Positions 7,811 to 16,559 are shown, counted from the stretch's first letter. The stretch: DNA of 64,000 nucleotides from Duganella callida (GCF_004614165.1 NZ_SPVG01000042.1:1-64000), one strand, 5' to 3'. A program made the numbers and translations. Notes: generated by a model from the letters alone, not told the origin.

Positions 7811-8772
7811 CGTATTCATCCGCCCTGCATCTGGTGCGCGGCGTGAAATCGCGCCTGGCGCAGTCCGGCGTCCAGGCGGACGCGCTGTTCCGCCAGGCCG
7901 GCCTGGACGAAGGCGACGGCCTGGCCTGCGACGCGCTGACCCTGTCGGACAAGCTGAGCCACCTGTGGGAATTGCTGGTGCAGCAATCGGGCGACCCGAC
8001 CATCGGCCTGAAGATCGCCACTCCGCACCGGCTCGGCTGGCTGGGCGTGATGGGCCACATCATGCTGGTGTCGCCGACGGTGCAAAGCTCGATCGAGCGC
8101 TGCCAAGGCCACACGCGGGTCGGCCTGGTGCTGCCCGGCGCGCGGCGCGTCGTGCCGCAACAGCGCTACGACTTCGTCTGGTGCGTGCTGCTGCGTTCGC
8201 TGCGCTGCGCCGCCGGGCGCGACGACATCGCGCCGGTGGTGGTCGAATACAGCTTCCCCGAACCAGCCAGCGCCCGGGTGTACCAAGACACCTTCGGCTG
8301 TCCGGTGCGCTTCGACATGCCGCACAACGTGATGGAATTTTCCGATACGGATTTGGTGTCGGCGCTGCCGGCCAACCCGCCGCTGCTCGATGGCGGCGGC
8401 GAAAAAGTGCTGGCCTCGCTGGCGGCGGCGCAACCGCCGACCTTCAGCGCCAAGGTGCAAACGCTATTGGCCAGCCTGCTGCCGAAAGGCCCGCCGCACC
8501 GCGACGACGTTGCCGCGCAGATGATGATGAGCGAACGCACGCTGCAGCGCCGCCTGGCCGAAGAAGGCACCAGCTTCACCAACCTGGTCGACGACACCCG
8601 GCGCGAACTGGCGCGGCAATCGCTGAGCGCGGGCGAACTGTCGCTGAAAATGCTGAGTTTCCAGCTGGGTTTCTCCGAGCCGAGCGCGTTCTACCGGGCC
8701 TGCAAGCGCTGGTTCGGCATGGCGCCGTCGGACATCCAGCACCTGGCCAGCAAGCCGAAAGACAACGAGTAA
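7807..8772 (+). CDS. AraC-family regulator with arabinose-binding-like N-domain
   Basis: A 321-residue transcription factor. The N-terminal domain (about 1-200) is of the Arabinose_bd type used by OruR/ArgR-like AraC regulators, with GDPTIGLKIA and FGCPVRFD as landmarks. The C-terminal HTH_18 domain spans about 225-315 (AAQMMMSERTLQRRLAEEG and the second helix pair near LGFSEPSAFYRACKRWFG). The middle (about residues 98-118) is shorter and less conserved than usual, which could be a small deletion. Being co-transcribed with the envelope genes, it probably senses a ligand linked to this system and controls the 3319-3736 region. Confidence 0.88.
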   Translation: MTYSSALHLVRGVKSRLAQSGVQADALFRQAGLDEGDGLACDALTLSDKLSHLWELLVQQSGDPTIGLKIATPHRLGWLGVMGHIMLVSPTVQSSIERCQGHTRVGLVLPGARRVVPQQRYDFVWCVLLRSLRCAAGRDDIAPVVVEYSFPEPASARVYQDTFGCPVRFDMPHNVMEFSDTDLVSALPANPPLLDGGGEKVLASLAAAQPPTFSAKVQTLLASLLPKGPPHRDDVAAQMMMSERTLQRRLAEEGTSFTNLVDDTRRELARQSLSAGELSLKMLSFQLGFSEPSAFYRACKRWFGMAPSDIQHLASKPKDNE

Positions 8773-8790
8773 AACACAATGGGATGGCTC

Positions 8791-9474
8791 ATGAATAACC
8801 AACACAAATCCATGCTGGGTCAGCTGCTGATACGTCAGAAGCTGATCACCGAAGAACAACTGGCGGCGGCGATCGAACTGCAGCGCAAGACCGGTCAGCG
8901 GCTGGGCGACATCTTCGCCGAGCTGGAACTGATCACGCAAGAGCACATCGACAGCGCCCTGCGCAAGCAGCGGCGCCTGCGGATAGCGGCAGCGATCGCC
9001 GCCTCGCTGCTGGCGCCGCTGGAAACCTACGCCGCCACCGCCTTGCCGGCCGCCGCGCTGAGCAGCAGCGCCCCGGTCACCCTGGGCCGCGAGCAAGAGC
9101 GCGCATTGCAGGCGCTGACCGAAGAGGAGCTGGGCGACACCTCGGCGCAGGGCCTGAGCGACGACCTGATCAACGCGGTAAAGCAGGCCAAAGGCAACGG
9201 CGTGGCCGTGATCGGCGAAATGGGCAAGCTGCTGAATCCGGTGCTAGGCTTCCTGGAAGCGGACACCAGCATGAAAAACGTCGTCTACGACCCGGGCAAG
9301 GCCGTCGCGACGATCAACAAGGACGGCTCCCTGACACTGAGCCTGCCATCGTCGATAGGCGAAATCGCCTTCAACAACATCCATGTGCGCGGCACCGAAG
9401 GCAGCAGCTTCGGCAGCATCTCCATCAAAGGCATCGACCTGAGCGGCACCACCATCACGCTCGGTGTCCGGTAA
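8791..9474 (+). CDS. Hybrid: GspE/MshE N-terminal-like domain, membrane segment, motif-protein-like tail
   Basis: About 227 residues; an in-frame ATG at 8779 is also possible, but GGGATGG lies just before 8791. Residues 1-60 match the MshEN/GspE N-terminal fold (LGQLLIRQKLITEEQLAAAI and RLGDIFAELELI), a module found on type II secretion/type IV pilus ATPases and in some cases shown to bind c-di-GMP. A hydrophobic stretch (IAAAIAASLLAPL) follows. The remainder carries TEEELGDTSAQGLSDD, a diverged version of the cluster motif, and a beta-rich C-terminus (GSISIKGIDLSGTTITLGVR) like the secreted proteins. No ATPase domain is present. It could link an intracellular signal to the exported proteins. 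Confidence 0.75.
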   Translation: MNNQHKSMLGQLLIRQKLITEEQLAAAIELQRKTGQRLGDIFAELELITQEHIDSALRKQRRLRIAAAIAASLLAPLETYAATALPAAALSSSAPVTLGREQERALQALTEEELGDTSAQGLSDDLINAVKQAKGNGVAVIGEMGKLLNPVLGFLEADTSMKNVVYDPGKAVATINKDGSLTLSLPSSIGEIAFNNIHVRGTEGSSFGSISIKGIDLSGTTITLGVR

Positions 9475-9482
9475 GTCGGAGT

Positions 9483-11126
9483 TTATTTGTTGCGCGGGAC
9501 GGCGAAGGCGTCGCCGGCTTTCCACTCGGGCAGCTGGGGGTCGTTGGCGATCAGACGGCCCAGGTTCAGGGTGTATTGCGCCATCTGCACCATGCCGGAC
9601 AAGTCCCAGCTCGGGTCGTATTCGTCGCTGGCCTGGTGGTAGCGCGTGCGATAGGCGGCGGCCTTGGCTTTCGCGCCTTCCGGGTCCTTGATGTAGTCGC
9701 GGCCCGATTCGATCGAGAACGCCGGTACGCCCCTCTTGGCGAAGTTGAAGTGGTCGCTGCGGAAATAGCCGCCGCCCAGGTCGGGCTTGGCTTCCGCGAT
9801 CTTCATGCCCATCGCTTTGGCGGTGGTTTCGGCCATTTTGCCCAGCTCGGTACGCTCGCTGCCCTGGGTGCCGATGTCGCGCGTGGCGCCGACGAAGTTC
9901 AGGCTGTCCAGGTTGAGGTTGGCTGCGGTCTTCGCCAGCGGCCACAGCGGCGATGCGGCGTAGGCTGCGCTGCCCAGCAGGCCTTGTTCTTCGGCCGCCA
10001 CCCACAGGAACATCTGGCTGCGCTTGGCCGGGTGCCGCTGCGCTTCGGCCGCCATCGCCAGCAACGCGGCGGCGCCGGAGGCATTGTCCACGGCGCCGTT
10101 GAAGATGGTATCGGCCTTGGCCTCGCCGTCACGCGGCTGTATGCCCAGGTGGTCCCAGTGCGCGCTGTAGATTACCACTTCGCTTTTCAGCTTCGGATCG
10201 GTGCCCGGCACCACGGCTGCGACGTTGAATTGTTCGACCTTGCGCACGGCTGCGTTCATGTCGCCATGCAGTCTGGCGCCCAGCGGCACCGGTTTGAAGT
10301 CTTTTTTCTCGGCGGCGGCGCGCAGCGTGTCCAGGTCCTGGCCGGCGGCGGCAAACAAGGCGCGCGCGGTGTCTTCGGTGATCCAGCCCTGCAGCTGCGT
10401 GCCCAGCGTGCCGGCCGCCAGCTGGAAGCGTTCGACGCCCGACCAGCTGTTCTGGATCACGCTCCAGCCGTACGATGCGCTCGGCGTGGTGTGGATCAGC
10501 AGCACGCCGGCCGCACCCTGGCGCTGCGCTTCTTCGAATTTGTAGGTCCAGCGGCCGTAATAGGTCAGGCCCTTGCCGTTGAAGCGGTTGGGCTGCTGCG
10601 CCGTCGGCTGCGGGTCGTTGACCATCATGACCAGGATTTTGCCCTTCAGGTCCATGCCCTTGTAGTCGTTCCACTGTTCGTCCGGTGCGGTGATGCCGTA
10701 GCCGACGAACACCAGGTCGGTGTTGAAGCTGTGCGCCGCCATCGCGTCGCCCGGGGCGAACACCCAGTCCTTGCCGAAGGCGATGTCCAGCACCTTGCCG
10801 CCCGCTTCCAGTTTCAGCGTGCTGTCGGCCGGCTGCGTTTTGACGCCCGCGATCTGCACCGGTTGACGGAAGCTGCCGCCGTTACCAGGCTGCAGCCCCA
10901 GCGCCATCGCCTGTGCTTCCAGGTAGGCGACGGTCAGGTCGCCGCCACGCTGGCCGGTGCCGCGGCCTTCGAGCAGGTCGCTGGCCAGGAATTGCAGGTG
11001 CGCGCGCAGCGGCGCTTCCTGCACGCTGGCGGTCTTGCCGCCATCTGGCTGGGCGTGGACGGGGATTGCCAGCGCAAGGCTCATGGCCAGTGCGGAGGCG
11101 ACGAAGGATGGCGTCATTTTTTGCAT
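9483..11126 (-). CDS. M28-family zinc metallopeptidase with PA insert
   Basis: A 547-residue secreted aminopeptidase-like protein; the signal peptide ends near VHAQ. A PA (protease-associated) domain lies about residues 130-270 inside the M28 fold. The two-zinc site is complete in sequence: His and Asp in SAHWDHLG, bridging Asp in NGAVDNASG, Glu-Glu in VAAEEQGLLGS, Asp in LNLDSLN, and a late His in RYHQASDEYD. The ATG at 11126 has AGGA seven bases upstream. A much longer reading frame runs on upstream but crosses the divergent gluQ gene and is not real. It is convergent with, and only eight bases from, the hybrid-protein gene. Confidence 0.93.
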   Translation of the reverse strand: MQKMTPSFVASALAMSLALAIPVHAQPDGGKTASVQEAPLRAHLQFLASDLLEGRGTGQRGGDLTVAYLEAQAMALGLQPGNGGSFRQPVQIAGVKTQPADSTLKLEAGGKVLDIAFGKDWVFAPGDAMAAHSFNTDLVFVGYGITAPDEQWNDYKGMDLKGKILVMMVNDPQPTAQQPNRFNGKGLTYYGRWTYKFEEAQRQGAAGVLLIHTTPSASYGWSVIQNSWSGVERFQLAAGTLGTQLQGWITEDTARALFAAAGQDLDTLRAAAEKKDFKPVPLGARLHGDMNAAVRKVEQFNVAAVVPGTDPKLKSEVVIYSAHWDHLGIQPRDGEAKADTIFNGAVDNASGAAALLAMAAEAQRHPAKRSQMFLWVAAEEQGLLGSAAYAASPLWPLAKTAANLNLDSLNFVGATRDIGTQGSERTELGKMAETTAKAMGMKIAEAKPDLGGGYFRSDHFNFAKRGVPAFSIESGRDYIKDPEGAKAKAAAYRTRYHQASDEYDPSWDLSGMVQMAQYTLNLGRLIANDPQLPEWKAGDAFAVPRNK

Positions 11127-11246
11127 GATGTCCTGTGTCGTGATGTGGATGCGTTTTTCGCGCGCACATTGTATGCGATTTGCCGCACCCACTGGCTGCC
11201 GCCGGTTGCGCAGCGCAGCATGAACGCCAGGCGTTAAAATGACGAC

Positions 11247-12122
11247 ATGACGCCACGTATTCCCTACATCGGCCGCTTCGCGCCCTCGCCCACCGGTCCT
11301 CTGCATATCGGCTCGCTGGTCGCCGCCATGGCCAGTTATCTCGACGCCAAGGTCCACCACGGCCAGTGGCTGGTGCGCATCGAGGATGTGGATGTCGGCC
11401 GCAACGTGGCCGGCGCCGATGAGCATATCCTCGCCTCGCTGCAGCGCTGCGGCATGCATTGGGATGGCGAAGTCACGTGGCAGACCCAACGCTATGCGCT
11501 GTACCGGCAGGCGGTCGCGCAGTTGGGTGAGCTGGCCTATCCCTGCGCCTGCTCGCGCAAGGAAATCGCTTCCCCGATTTATCCCGGCACCTGCCGCAAC
11601 GGCCTGGCGCCCGGCAAGCAGGGACGCGCGCTGCGCCTGAAGGTGCCGCAAACGCCGCACTGCGTGCTGTCGTTCGAGGACCGCTGGTTCGGTCACTACC
11701 AGCAGGACATCACCGCCGATGTCGGCGACTACGTGATCCTGCGCGCCGACGGTTATTGGGCCTACCAATTGGCGGTGGTGGTGGACGACGGCGCGCAAGG
11801 CATCACCGATATCGTGCGCGGCGCCGATCTGCTGGATTCGACGCCGCGCCAGCTGTATCTGCAGCAGGCGCTGGGGCTGCCGCAACCAAGCTATCTGCAC
11901 GTGCCGGTGGTGGTGAACGAAGCCGGCGACAAACTGTCCAAACAAACGGGGGCGCAAGCCTTCGACCGTGGCGGCGATCCGCAACGGCTGCTGCGCGACG
12001 CCATGCTGCCGGCCGCGCGCTTCCTTGGTCTTGACGTGCACGCCGACAGTATCGACGCTTTCTGGCGCAAGGCGATTCCTGCCTGGGCGCAACTGCTGCA
12101 AACCCTGCCGCGTTCAGCCTAA
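11247..12122 (+). CDS. gluQ: Glutamyl-Q tRNA(Asp) synthetase
   Basis: A 291-residue truncated GluRS paralogue that attaches glutamate to queuosine-34 of tRNA(Asp). The class I signatures are HIGS (in APSPTGPLHIGS) and KLSKQ. The zinc site CACSRKE...YPGTC is intact. No anticodon-binding domain follows the Rossmann fold, which separates it from GltX. The length is normal for the family (about 290-310). The start at 11247 keeps the YIGRFAPSPTG region; there is no strong ribosome-binding site. Confidence 0.95.
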   Translation: MTPRIPYIGRFAPSPTGPLHIGSLVAAMASYLDAKVHHGQWLVRIEDVDVGRNVAGADEHILASLQRCGMHWDGEVTWQTQRYALYRQAVAQLGELAYPCACSRKEIASPIYPGTCRNGLAPGKQGRALRLKVPQTPHCVLSFEDRWFGHYQQDITADVGDYVILRADGYWAYQLAVVVDDGAQGITDIVRGADLLDSTPRQLYLQQALGLPQPSYLHVPVVVNEAGDKLSKQTGAQAFDRGGDPQRLLRDAMLPAARFLGLDVHADSIDAFWRKAIPAWAQLLQTLPRSA

Positions 12123-12163
12123 GCCGTGCGCTGCCGATCACCGCTTTTCTCTACACTACGCAG

Positions 12164-13660
12164 ATGGAAGTCGAACTCAAACTTTTGCTGGCGCCGGAAG
12201 ATAATGACAGGCTGCTCAAGCATCCCCTGATCGGCGGCGAGGGACGCACGCAGCGGCTGGCCGCGCGCTACTTCGATACGCCCGACCTGCACTTGCTGCG
12301 TCACGGTGCTGGCCTGCGCGTGCGCAAGGTTGACGGCGAGTGGATACAGACCATGAAGGCCGGCGGCAGCGTGCAAAGCGGCTTGCACAGCCGCAACGAA
12401 TGGGAGTGTCCGATCGACCGCTCGTGGCCGCGCCTGGGCAAGCTGCGCAAGCTGGTCGGCGACGATGCGCCATGGCGCGCCATGCTCGATGCGCGCGACC
12501 TCAAGGAACGCCTGGAACCGCTGTTCCTGGTGGATGTCACGCGCCAGCTGTGGGATCTGGAGGTCGATGGCAGCCATATCGAAGTGGCGCTCGATCACGG
12601 CCACATCGAACGCCATGGCAAGCGCGTGGCCATCAACGAACTCGAACTGGAACTGAAGGAAGGCCAGCCGGCCAGCCTGTACGCCTTCGCGCTGCATCTG
12701 CTGGAAGACATCCCTCTGCGCATCAGCAACGTCAACAAGGCGCAGCGCGGCTACATGCTGGTGCGCGAAGTGGGCGTCGCCCCCTGCCGCGCGCAATCGC
12801 TGGACTTGCCCCACGACGCCAGCATCGGCGACGCGCAGCTGGCGATACTGGGCAACTGCCTGCAGCATATCCAGAACAACGAGACCGCCGTCATCGAAGG
12901 AACCGATCCGGAAACGCTGCACCAGATGCGCGTCGGCGTGCGCCGCCTGCGCTCCGCGCTGAAGCTGTTCGACGCGGTGGCGCCCTGCCCACCCGGTCTG
13001 GCCGAAGATGTCCAGTGGCTGGGCGATCAACTGGGCGCGGCGCGCGATTGGGACGTGCTGGTGACATCAACCCTGCCGCGCGCCGACGTCAGCGCCGCCG
13101 GCGGCAATGCGCTGATGGATCTGCAGGCGCTGGTGCTGGAAACCTCGCACGCCAAACGCCGCCTGGCAGCGGAAGCCCTGCTGTCTACGCGCTATACGAA
13201 ACTGATGCTGACACTCGGCTCATGGATGCTGCAGACCGCACCGCTGCTGAGCGGTTCGGCCGCCAGCTTCTCGCGTCAGACGCTGCAGCAGCTGCACGGG
13301 AAAATGCTGAAACGCGCCAAGCGCATGAACGACGACGATCCGGTCAGCGCGCACCGTACCCGCATCGCCGCCAAGCGTGCCCGCTACGCGCTGGAGTTCT
13401 TCCATGCGCTGTACCGGCCGAAAAGTGTACGGGCCTATCTGAAAAACCTGTCCGCCACCCAGGACGAACTGGGGCGGCATAACGATCTGGTGATGGCCGC
13501 GCGCATGCTGCAGGCACTGGCGCGGGAACACCCGCAAGCAGCCGGCGAAATCCAGTTCGCGCGCGGCTATCTGCTGGCCAGGGAAAGCGCACAGCCGGCC
13601 GATCTGGACGCCATCCGCGGCCGCCTGCACCACCTGCGCCTGCCGCACGCCAGCCGTTAG
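12164..13660 (+). CDS. CYTH-CHAD domain protein (inorganic triphosphatase type)
   Basis: A 498-residue cytosolic protein. The N-terminal CYTH domain (about 1-205) opens with the metal-binding EVELKL (ExExK) and has the inner-barrel basic and acidic residues typical of triphosphate tunnel enzymes. The C-terminal CHAD domain (about 225-490) is helical and rich in conserved His/Arg (LHQMRVGVRRLRSALKLF, SAHRTRIAAKRARYALEFF), which bind polyphosphate. E. coli YgiF has the same architecture and hydrolyses PPPi. The gene lies 41 bases after gluQ and may share its transcript. Confidence 0.93.
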   Translation: MEVELKLLLAPEDNDRLLKHPLIGGEGRTQRLAARYFDTPDLHLLRHGAGLRVRKVDGEWIQTMKAGGSVQSGLHSRNEWECPIDRSWPRLGKLRKLVGDDAPWRAMLDARDLKERLEPLFLVDVTRQLWDLEVDGSHIEVALDHGHIERHGKRVAINELELELKEGQPASLYAFALHLLEDIPLRISNVNKAQRGYMLVREVGVAPCRAQSLDLPHDASIGDAQLAILGNCLQHIQNNETAVIEGTDPETLHQMRVGVRRLRSALKLFDAVAPCPPGLAEDVQWLGDQLGAARDWDVLVTSTLPRADVSAAGGNALMDLQALVLETSHAKRRLAAEALLSTRYTKLMLTLGSWMLQTAPLLSGSAASFSRQTLQQLHGKMLKRAKRMNDDDPVSAHRTRIAAKRARYALEFFHALYRPKSVRAYLKNLSATQDELGRHNDLVMAARMLQALAREHPQAAGEIQFARGYLLARESAQPADLDAIRGRLHHLRLPHASR

Positions 13661-13700
13661 TCAACCGTTCGTCAACCGTTCGTCAGCCGCTTAACAGCGG

Positions 13701-14093
13701 TCAGCGGCGCGCCTGCTTCGCGGTCACGGTCCAGGTCAGCGTGCCCTTGCATTTCGCCTGCTGCACGGCAGCCAATGTATCGTCGGCCTCGGTGCTGGCC
13801 TGGGCATATTCCTTGGAACCGGTCAGCTTGAAGTGCAGCGCCGGCGTGGCCGAATTGGCCGTCTTGGACAACGTCGCCTGGAAACCGCGGTCGTTCAGGA
13901 TCTTGCGGCAATCCTCCATGCCGTTCGATTCCGTGCCGACGATGTCGATGGTGAAGATCCAGCTTTCGGTATAGCCGCGCGCCGCGCGTGCCGGCTCCGG
14001 CAGCATCAACTCCGACGGCAGGATGGCGGCGCCGGCGCTCGCGGCCAGCATGGAAGCGCTCAGCAGCAGCGCGCGCACAAATGGACGAACCAT
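13701..14093 (-). CDS. Small exported protein of unknown function
   Basis: A 130-residue protein with a clear signal peptide (VRALLLSASMLAASAGAA). The mature part has two Cys, one in MEDCRKIL and one in QQAKCKG, likely paired in the periplasm, and no recognisable domain. AAGGA precedes the ATG. Its end is convergent with the CYTH-CHAD gene. A small hairpin (CCGCT/AGCGG) at 13687-13700 and a twice-repeated GTCAACCGTTC lie in the 40-base gap between them. Confidence 0.7.
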   Translation of the reverse strand: MVRPFVRALLLSASMLAASAGAAILPSELMLPEPARAARGYTESWIFTIDIVGTESNGMEDCRKILNDRGFQATLSKTANSATPALHFKLTGSKEYAQASTEADDTLAAVQQAKCKGTLTWTVTAKQARR

Positions 14094-14129
14094 GGAGATT
14101 CCTTCAAATCCGGTAAAGCCCCTATGGTA

Positions 14130-14726
14130 TCAGGCCAGCAGCGGATAGAGTGTGGCCACCAGCAGCAACGCCATCACGATATTGAAGATGCGGACCGAGC
14201 GCGCATCCTGCAACACGCGGCGCATCGCCACGCCGAACGCCGCCCAGCTGCCGACGCAGAGCATGCCCACGCACCAGAACACGCCCGCCAGCAGCGCCAC
14301 GTCCAGCAACTGGAAGCCCTGCGGCAGATAAGTGGTCAGCGCACCGATGGTCATCACCCACGCCTTCGGATTCACCCACTGGAAAGCCGCCGCGCCCCAG
14401 AAGCCCATCGGCCGGGCATTGCTTGCCTGGGTGCCGGTCATCGGCGCCGCGCGCGCCAGCTTCCAGGCCAGCCAGAGCAGGTACAGCGCACCGGCATATT
14501 TGAGGATGGTCTGTAACAGCGGCAGCTGTTCGAACACCACGTGCAGCCCGAGTCCGGTGGCAAAGATCATGAAGGCGAACCCGCAGCAAATGCCGAACAG
14601 ATGCGGCAGCGAACGCGCAAAGCCGTAATTCAGGCCGGACGCCAGAATCATGGTGTTGTTGGGGCCTGGCGTGATGGAACTGACGGCGGCAAAGCCGCAC
14701 AGGGGCAGCAGCAGATCGGGCGACAT
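14130..14726 (-). CDS. LysE/RhtB-family amino-acid exporter
   Basis: A 198-residue inner-membrane protein with about six hydrophobic segments and the family signature SSITPGPNNTMILASGLNYG near residue 16. RhtB/LysE proteins export amino acids or their analogues by proton exchange. The length is normal. The substrate cannot be told from sequence. It is transcribed away from the LysR gene's end, with 102 bases between them and a TACAAT at about 14757 (minus strand) as a possible -10. Confidence 0.88.
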   Translation of the reverse strand: MSPDLLLPLCGFAAVSSITPGPNNTMILASGLNYGFARSLPHLFGICCGFAFMIFATGLGLHVVFEQLPLLQTILKYAGALYLLWLAWKLARAAPMTGTQASNARPMGFWGAAAFQWVNPKAWVMTIGALTTYLPQGFQLLDVALLAGVFWCVGMLCVGSWAAFGVAMRRVLQDARSVRIFNIVMALLLVATLYPLLA

Positions 14727-14828
14727 GATGGTATCCGGTGATGAAGGTGTACCTGCATTGTAGGGCCCGGTGTACTGGTACTGACCAGCACACTTTACAC
14801 GAATTGTGCCGTCACTGTATTGGTCTCT

Positions 14829-15785
14829 TTACCGATACGACTTGCCGCGCCGTCCAAGCTGCTTGTAGAAGCCTTCCAGTTCGCGGCCCACCAGATCCTG
14901 GCCGTTTTCGATTACGAAGTCCTGGAACGACGCCGCCACCTTGGGGATGGCCTGTCCGCTCAGGTGCATGATGTGCCAGTCCGCCTCCACCGGGTTCTGC
15001 GCCATCGGCAGCATGGCCAGCAGGCCGGCCTCGAATTCCAGGCCGCAGGCGTGGACCGACAGGAATCCCACGCCCAGCCCGGCCGACACCATGCGCTTGA
15101 TCGCCTCGTTGCTCGACACCTCGGAGCCGAATTCCGCCGCATGGCCCGCTTCGCGCAGCAGTTTTTCGACTGCCGTGCGGGTGCCGGAGCCGCGTTCGCG
15201 CACCAGCAGGTTGGCCGCCATCACGTCGTTGAGGGTCAGTTTTTTCTTCTTCATCAGCGGATGCGACGGGCTGGCCACAAAGGCCATCGGATGACGCGCG
15301 AACTTGGCGGCATTGGTGCGCAACTCGCGCGGCGGCGTGCCCATGATGGCCAGATCGATCTCGTTCTTGCCCAGAAGGCTGATCATCTCGTTGCGGTTGC
15401 CCACCTGGAGCTTCAGCCGCACGTCCGGACGCTCCAGCGTGAACGGCACCAGCAGCGGCGGCAGCAGGTGCTCGGCGGTGGTCACGGCGCCGATACGCAG
15501 TGTACCGGAAGTCACGCCTTGCAGCGCCGCCAGTTCGTCGGTGGCCTGCTCCCACAGGCGCAGGATGCGTTCGGAGAAGTCCACCATCACCTCGCCGGCC
15601 GCCGTCAGCTGGATGTTGCGGCCCACCTTGCGCGTGAGCGGCATGCCGGCCATCTCTTCCAGCGTGCGCAATTGCAGCGAGACGGCGGGCTGGGTCAGGT
15701 GCATGGCGTCCGCCGCGCGCGATACGCTCTCGTGGCGCGCCACCAGCAGCAGCGATTGTAGCTGGCGGAAGTTGGCGTGATACAT
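14829..15785 (-). CDS. LysR-type regulator, CbbR/CysB-like
   Basis: A 318-residue regulator. The winged helix-turn-helix is at about residues 5-65 (VSRAADAMHLTQPAVSLQLRTLEE), followed by a type 2 periplasmic-binding-fold effector domain (about 92-300). The effector domain resembles CbbR/CysL proteins, but no RuBisCO or sulfur-assimilation genes are in the window. It is divergent from the HAD-like gene, whose family (CbbY) often neighbours CbbR. A perfect TAAG-N5-CTTA box sits at its own start codon, suggesting autoregulation. Confidence 0.9.
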   Translation of the reverse strand: MYHANFRQLQSLLLVARHESVSRAADAMHLTQPAVSLQLRTLEEMAGMPLTRKVGRNIQLTAAGEVMVDFSERILRLWEQATDELAALQGVTSGTLRIGAVTTAEHLLPPLLVPFTLERPDVRLKLQVGNRNEMISLLGKNEIDLAIMGTPPRELRTNAAKFARHPMAFVASPSHPLMKKKKLTLNDVMAANLLVRERGSGTRTAVEKLLREAGHAAEFGSEVSSNEAIKRMVSAGLGVGFLSVHACGLEFEAGLLAMLPMAQNPVEADWHIMHLSGQAIPKVAASFQDFVIENGQDLVGRELEGFYKQLGRRGKSYR

Positions 15786-15798
15786 AAGAAATCCTTAT
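15784..15798. promoter_or_regulatory. LysR box (ATAAG-N5-CTTAT) between divergent genes
   Basis: A perfect inverted repeat ATAAG-AAATC-CTTAT contains the T-N11-A core typical of LysR-type binding sites. It overlaps the regulator's start codon and lies about 90 bases upstream of the HAD-like gene. The surrounding 15799-15860 is AT-rich and should hold both promoters. Confidence 0.5.
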
Positions 15799-15884
15799 CA
15801 ATAACTGAAAATCTTTAATTTTTCTTTTAATGATACTACCTTTATATTGTGAATCATCAGACATCGATTCGACGGAGAATGAGC

Positions 15885-16559
15885 ATGAGCATAGACGTGA
15901 TCTTCCTGGGCCTGGACGGCGTTCTGTTCGACACCGAGGCGCTCCACCTTGCCGCCTGCAATGCGGCCTTCGCCAACGCCGGCCTGTCCGTACGCTGGAC
16001 CGTGCCGGCGCTGCGCGCGGCGGCCGCGACCCACGGCTACGCGCGCGCCATCGCGTCGCTGGCCGGCATGCCTCTCGTCGCCAGCGACAAGCACCGCATC
16101 GCTCAACTGTTCGAAGACAAACACCGCGAATTCCATCATGCGCTGCTGGCGCGTCCGCCGCAGGCGCATAGCACGGCCATGGCGCTGATCGAAGACGCCA
16201 GTGCCGCCGGCTGCAAGATCTGCATCCTGACCGACCTGCCGTCGGCGGCCGCCTCCGCCCTGCTGGCGCGTTACTTCGGCGCCGATGTGAACAGCATCTT
16301 CAGCGTGGTCGCCGGCGACTGCCGCTTCGACGGCCCGGCCGGCACCGGTCCTTACGCCCACGCGCTGCACGCGACCGGGATCGCGCCGGACGACGCCATC
16401 GTCATCGACAGCTCGGCGCCGGCCCTGCGCGCCGCCGCCGCGATGGGCATGCGCACCGTGCCGGTCGCCGCCTACGGCATTGCCCACGGCGCAGCGCAGG
16501 GCGCCGAGGTGATACGTCCACGCCAGTTCCTCGCGTTCGACGCGCTGCACGCCGCCTGA
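15885..16559 (+). CDS. Degenerate HAD-superfamily protein (CbbY-like pseudoenzyme?)
   Basis: About 224 residues; GGAG upstream favours ATG 15885 over 15879. The overall fold and order match beta-phosphoglucomutase/CbbY HAD proteins (LDGVLFDTEALH, CILTDLPSAA, AIVIDSSAPALRAAAAMGM). However, motif I, normally DxDGV with the nucleophilic Asp first, reads FLGLDGV: the nucleophile is missing. The KPxPD block around the motif III lysine is replaced by GPAGTGPY, and motif IV keeps a single acidic residue. It is therefore probably not a phosphatase by the usual mechanism and may be regulatory. It is divergent from a LysR regulator and 34 bases before an NDH-2 gene. Confidence 0.8.
   Translation: MSIDVIFLGLDGVLFDTEALHLAACNAAFANAGLSVRWTVPALRAAAATHGYARAIASLAGMPLVASDKHRIAQLFEDKHREFHHALLARPPQAHSTAMALIEDASAAGCKICILTDLPSAAASALLARYFGADVNSIFSVVAGDCRFDGPAGTGPYAHALHATGIAPDDAIVIDSSAPALRAAAAMGMRTVPVAAYGIAHGAAQGAEVIRPRQFLAFDALHAA

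Noticed and set aside
8098..8160. Possible frameshift in the AraC-type regulator
   Set aside because: The region is short and poorly conserved, but conserved blocks on both sides are in the same frame and neither other frame restores a better match, so a small in-frame deletion is more likely.
9483..12101. Very long minus-strand frame extending the M28 peptidase
   Set aside because: The added N-terminus is antisense to gluQ and has no domain; the signal peptide at 11126 gives the natural start.
13661..13700. Direct repeat GTCAACCGTTC twice
   Set aside because: Only two short copies with no spacers; not a CRISPR and no further copies nearby.
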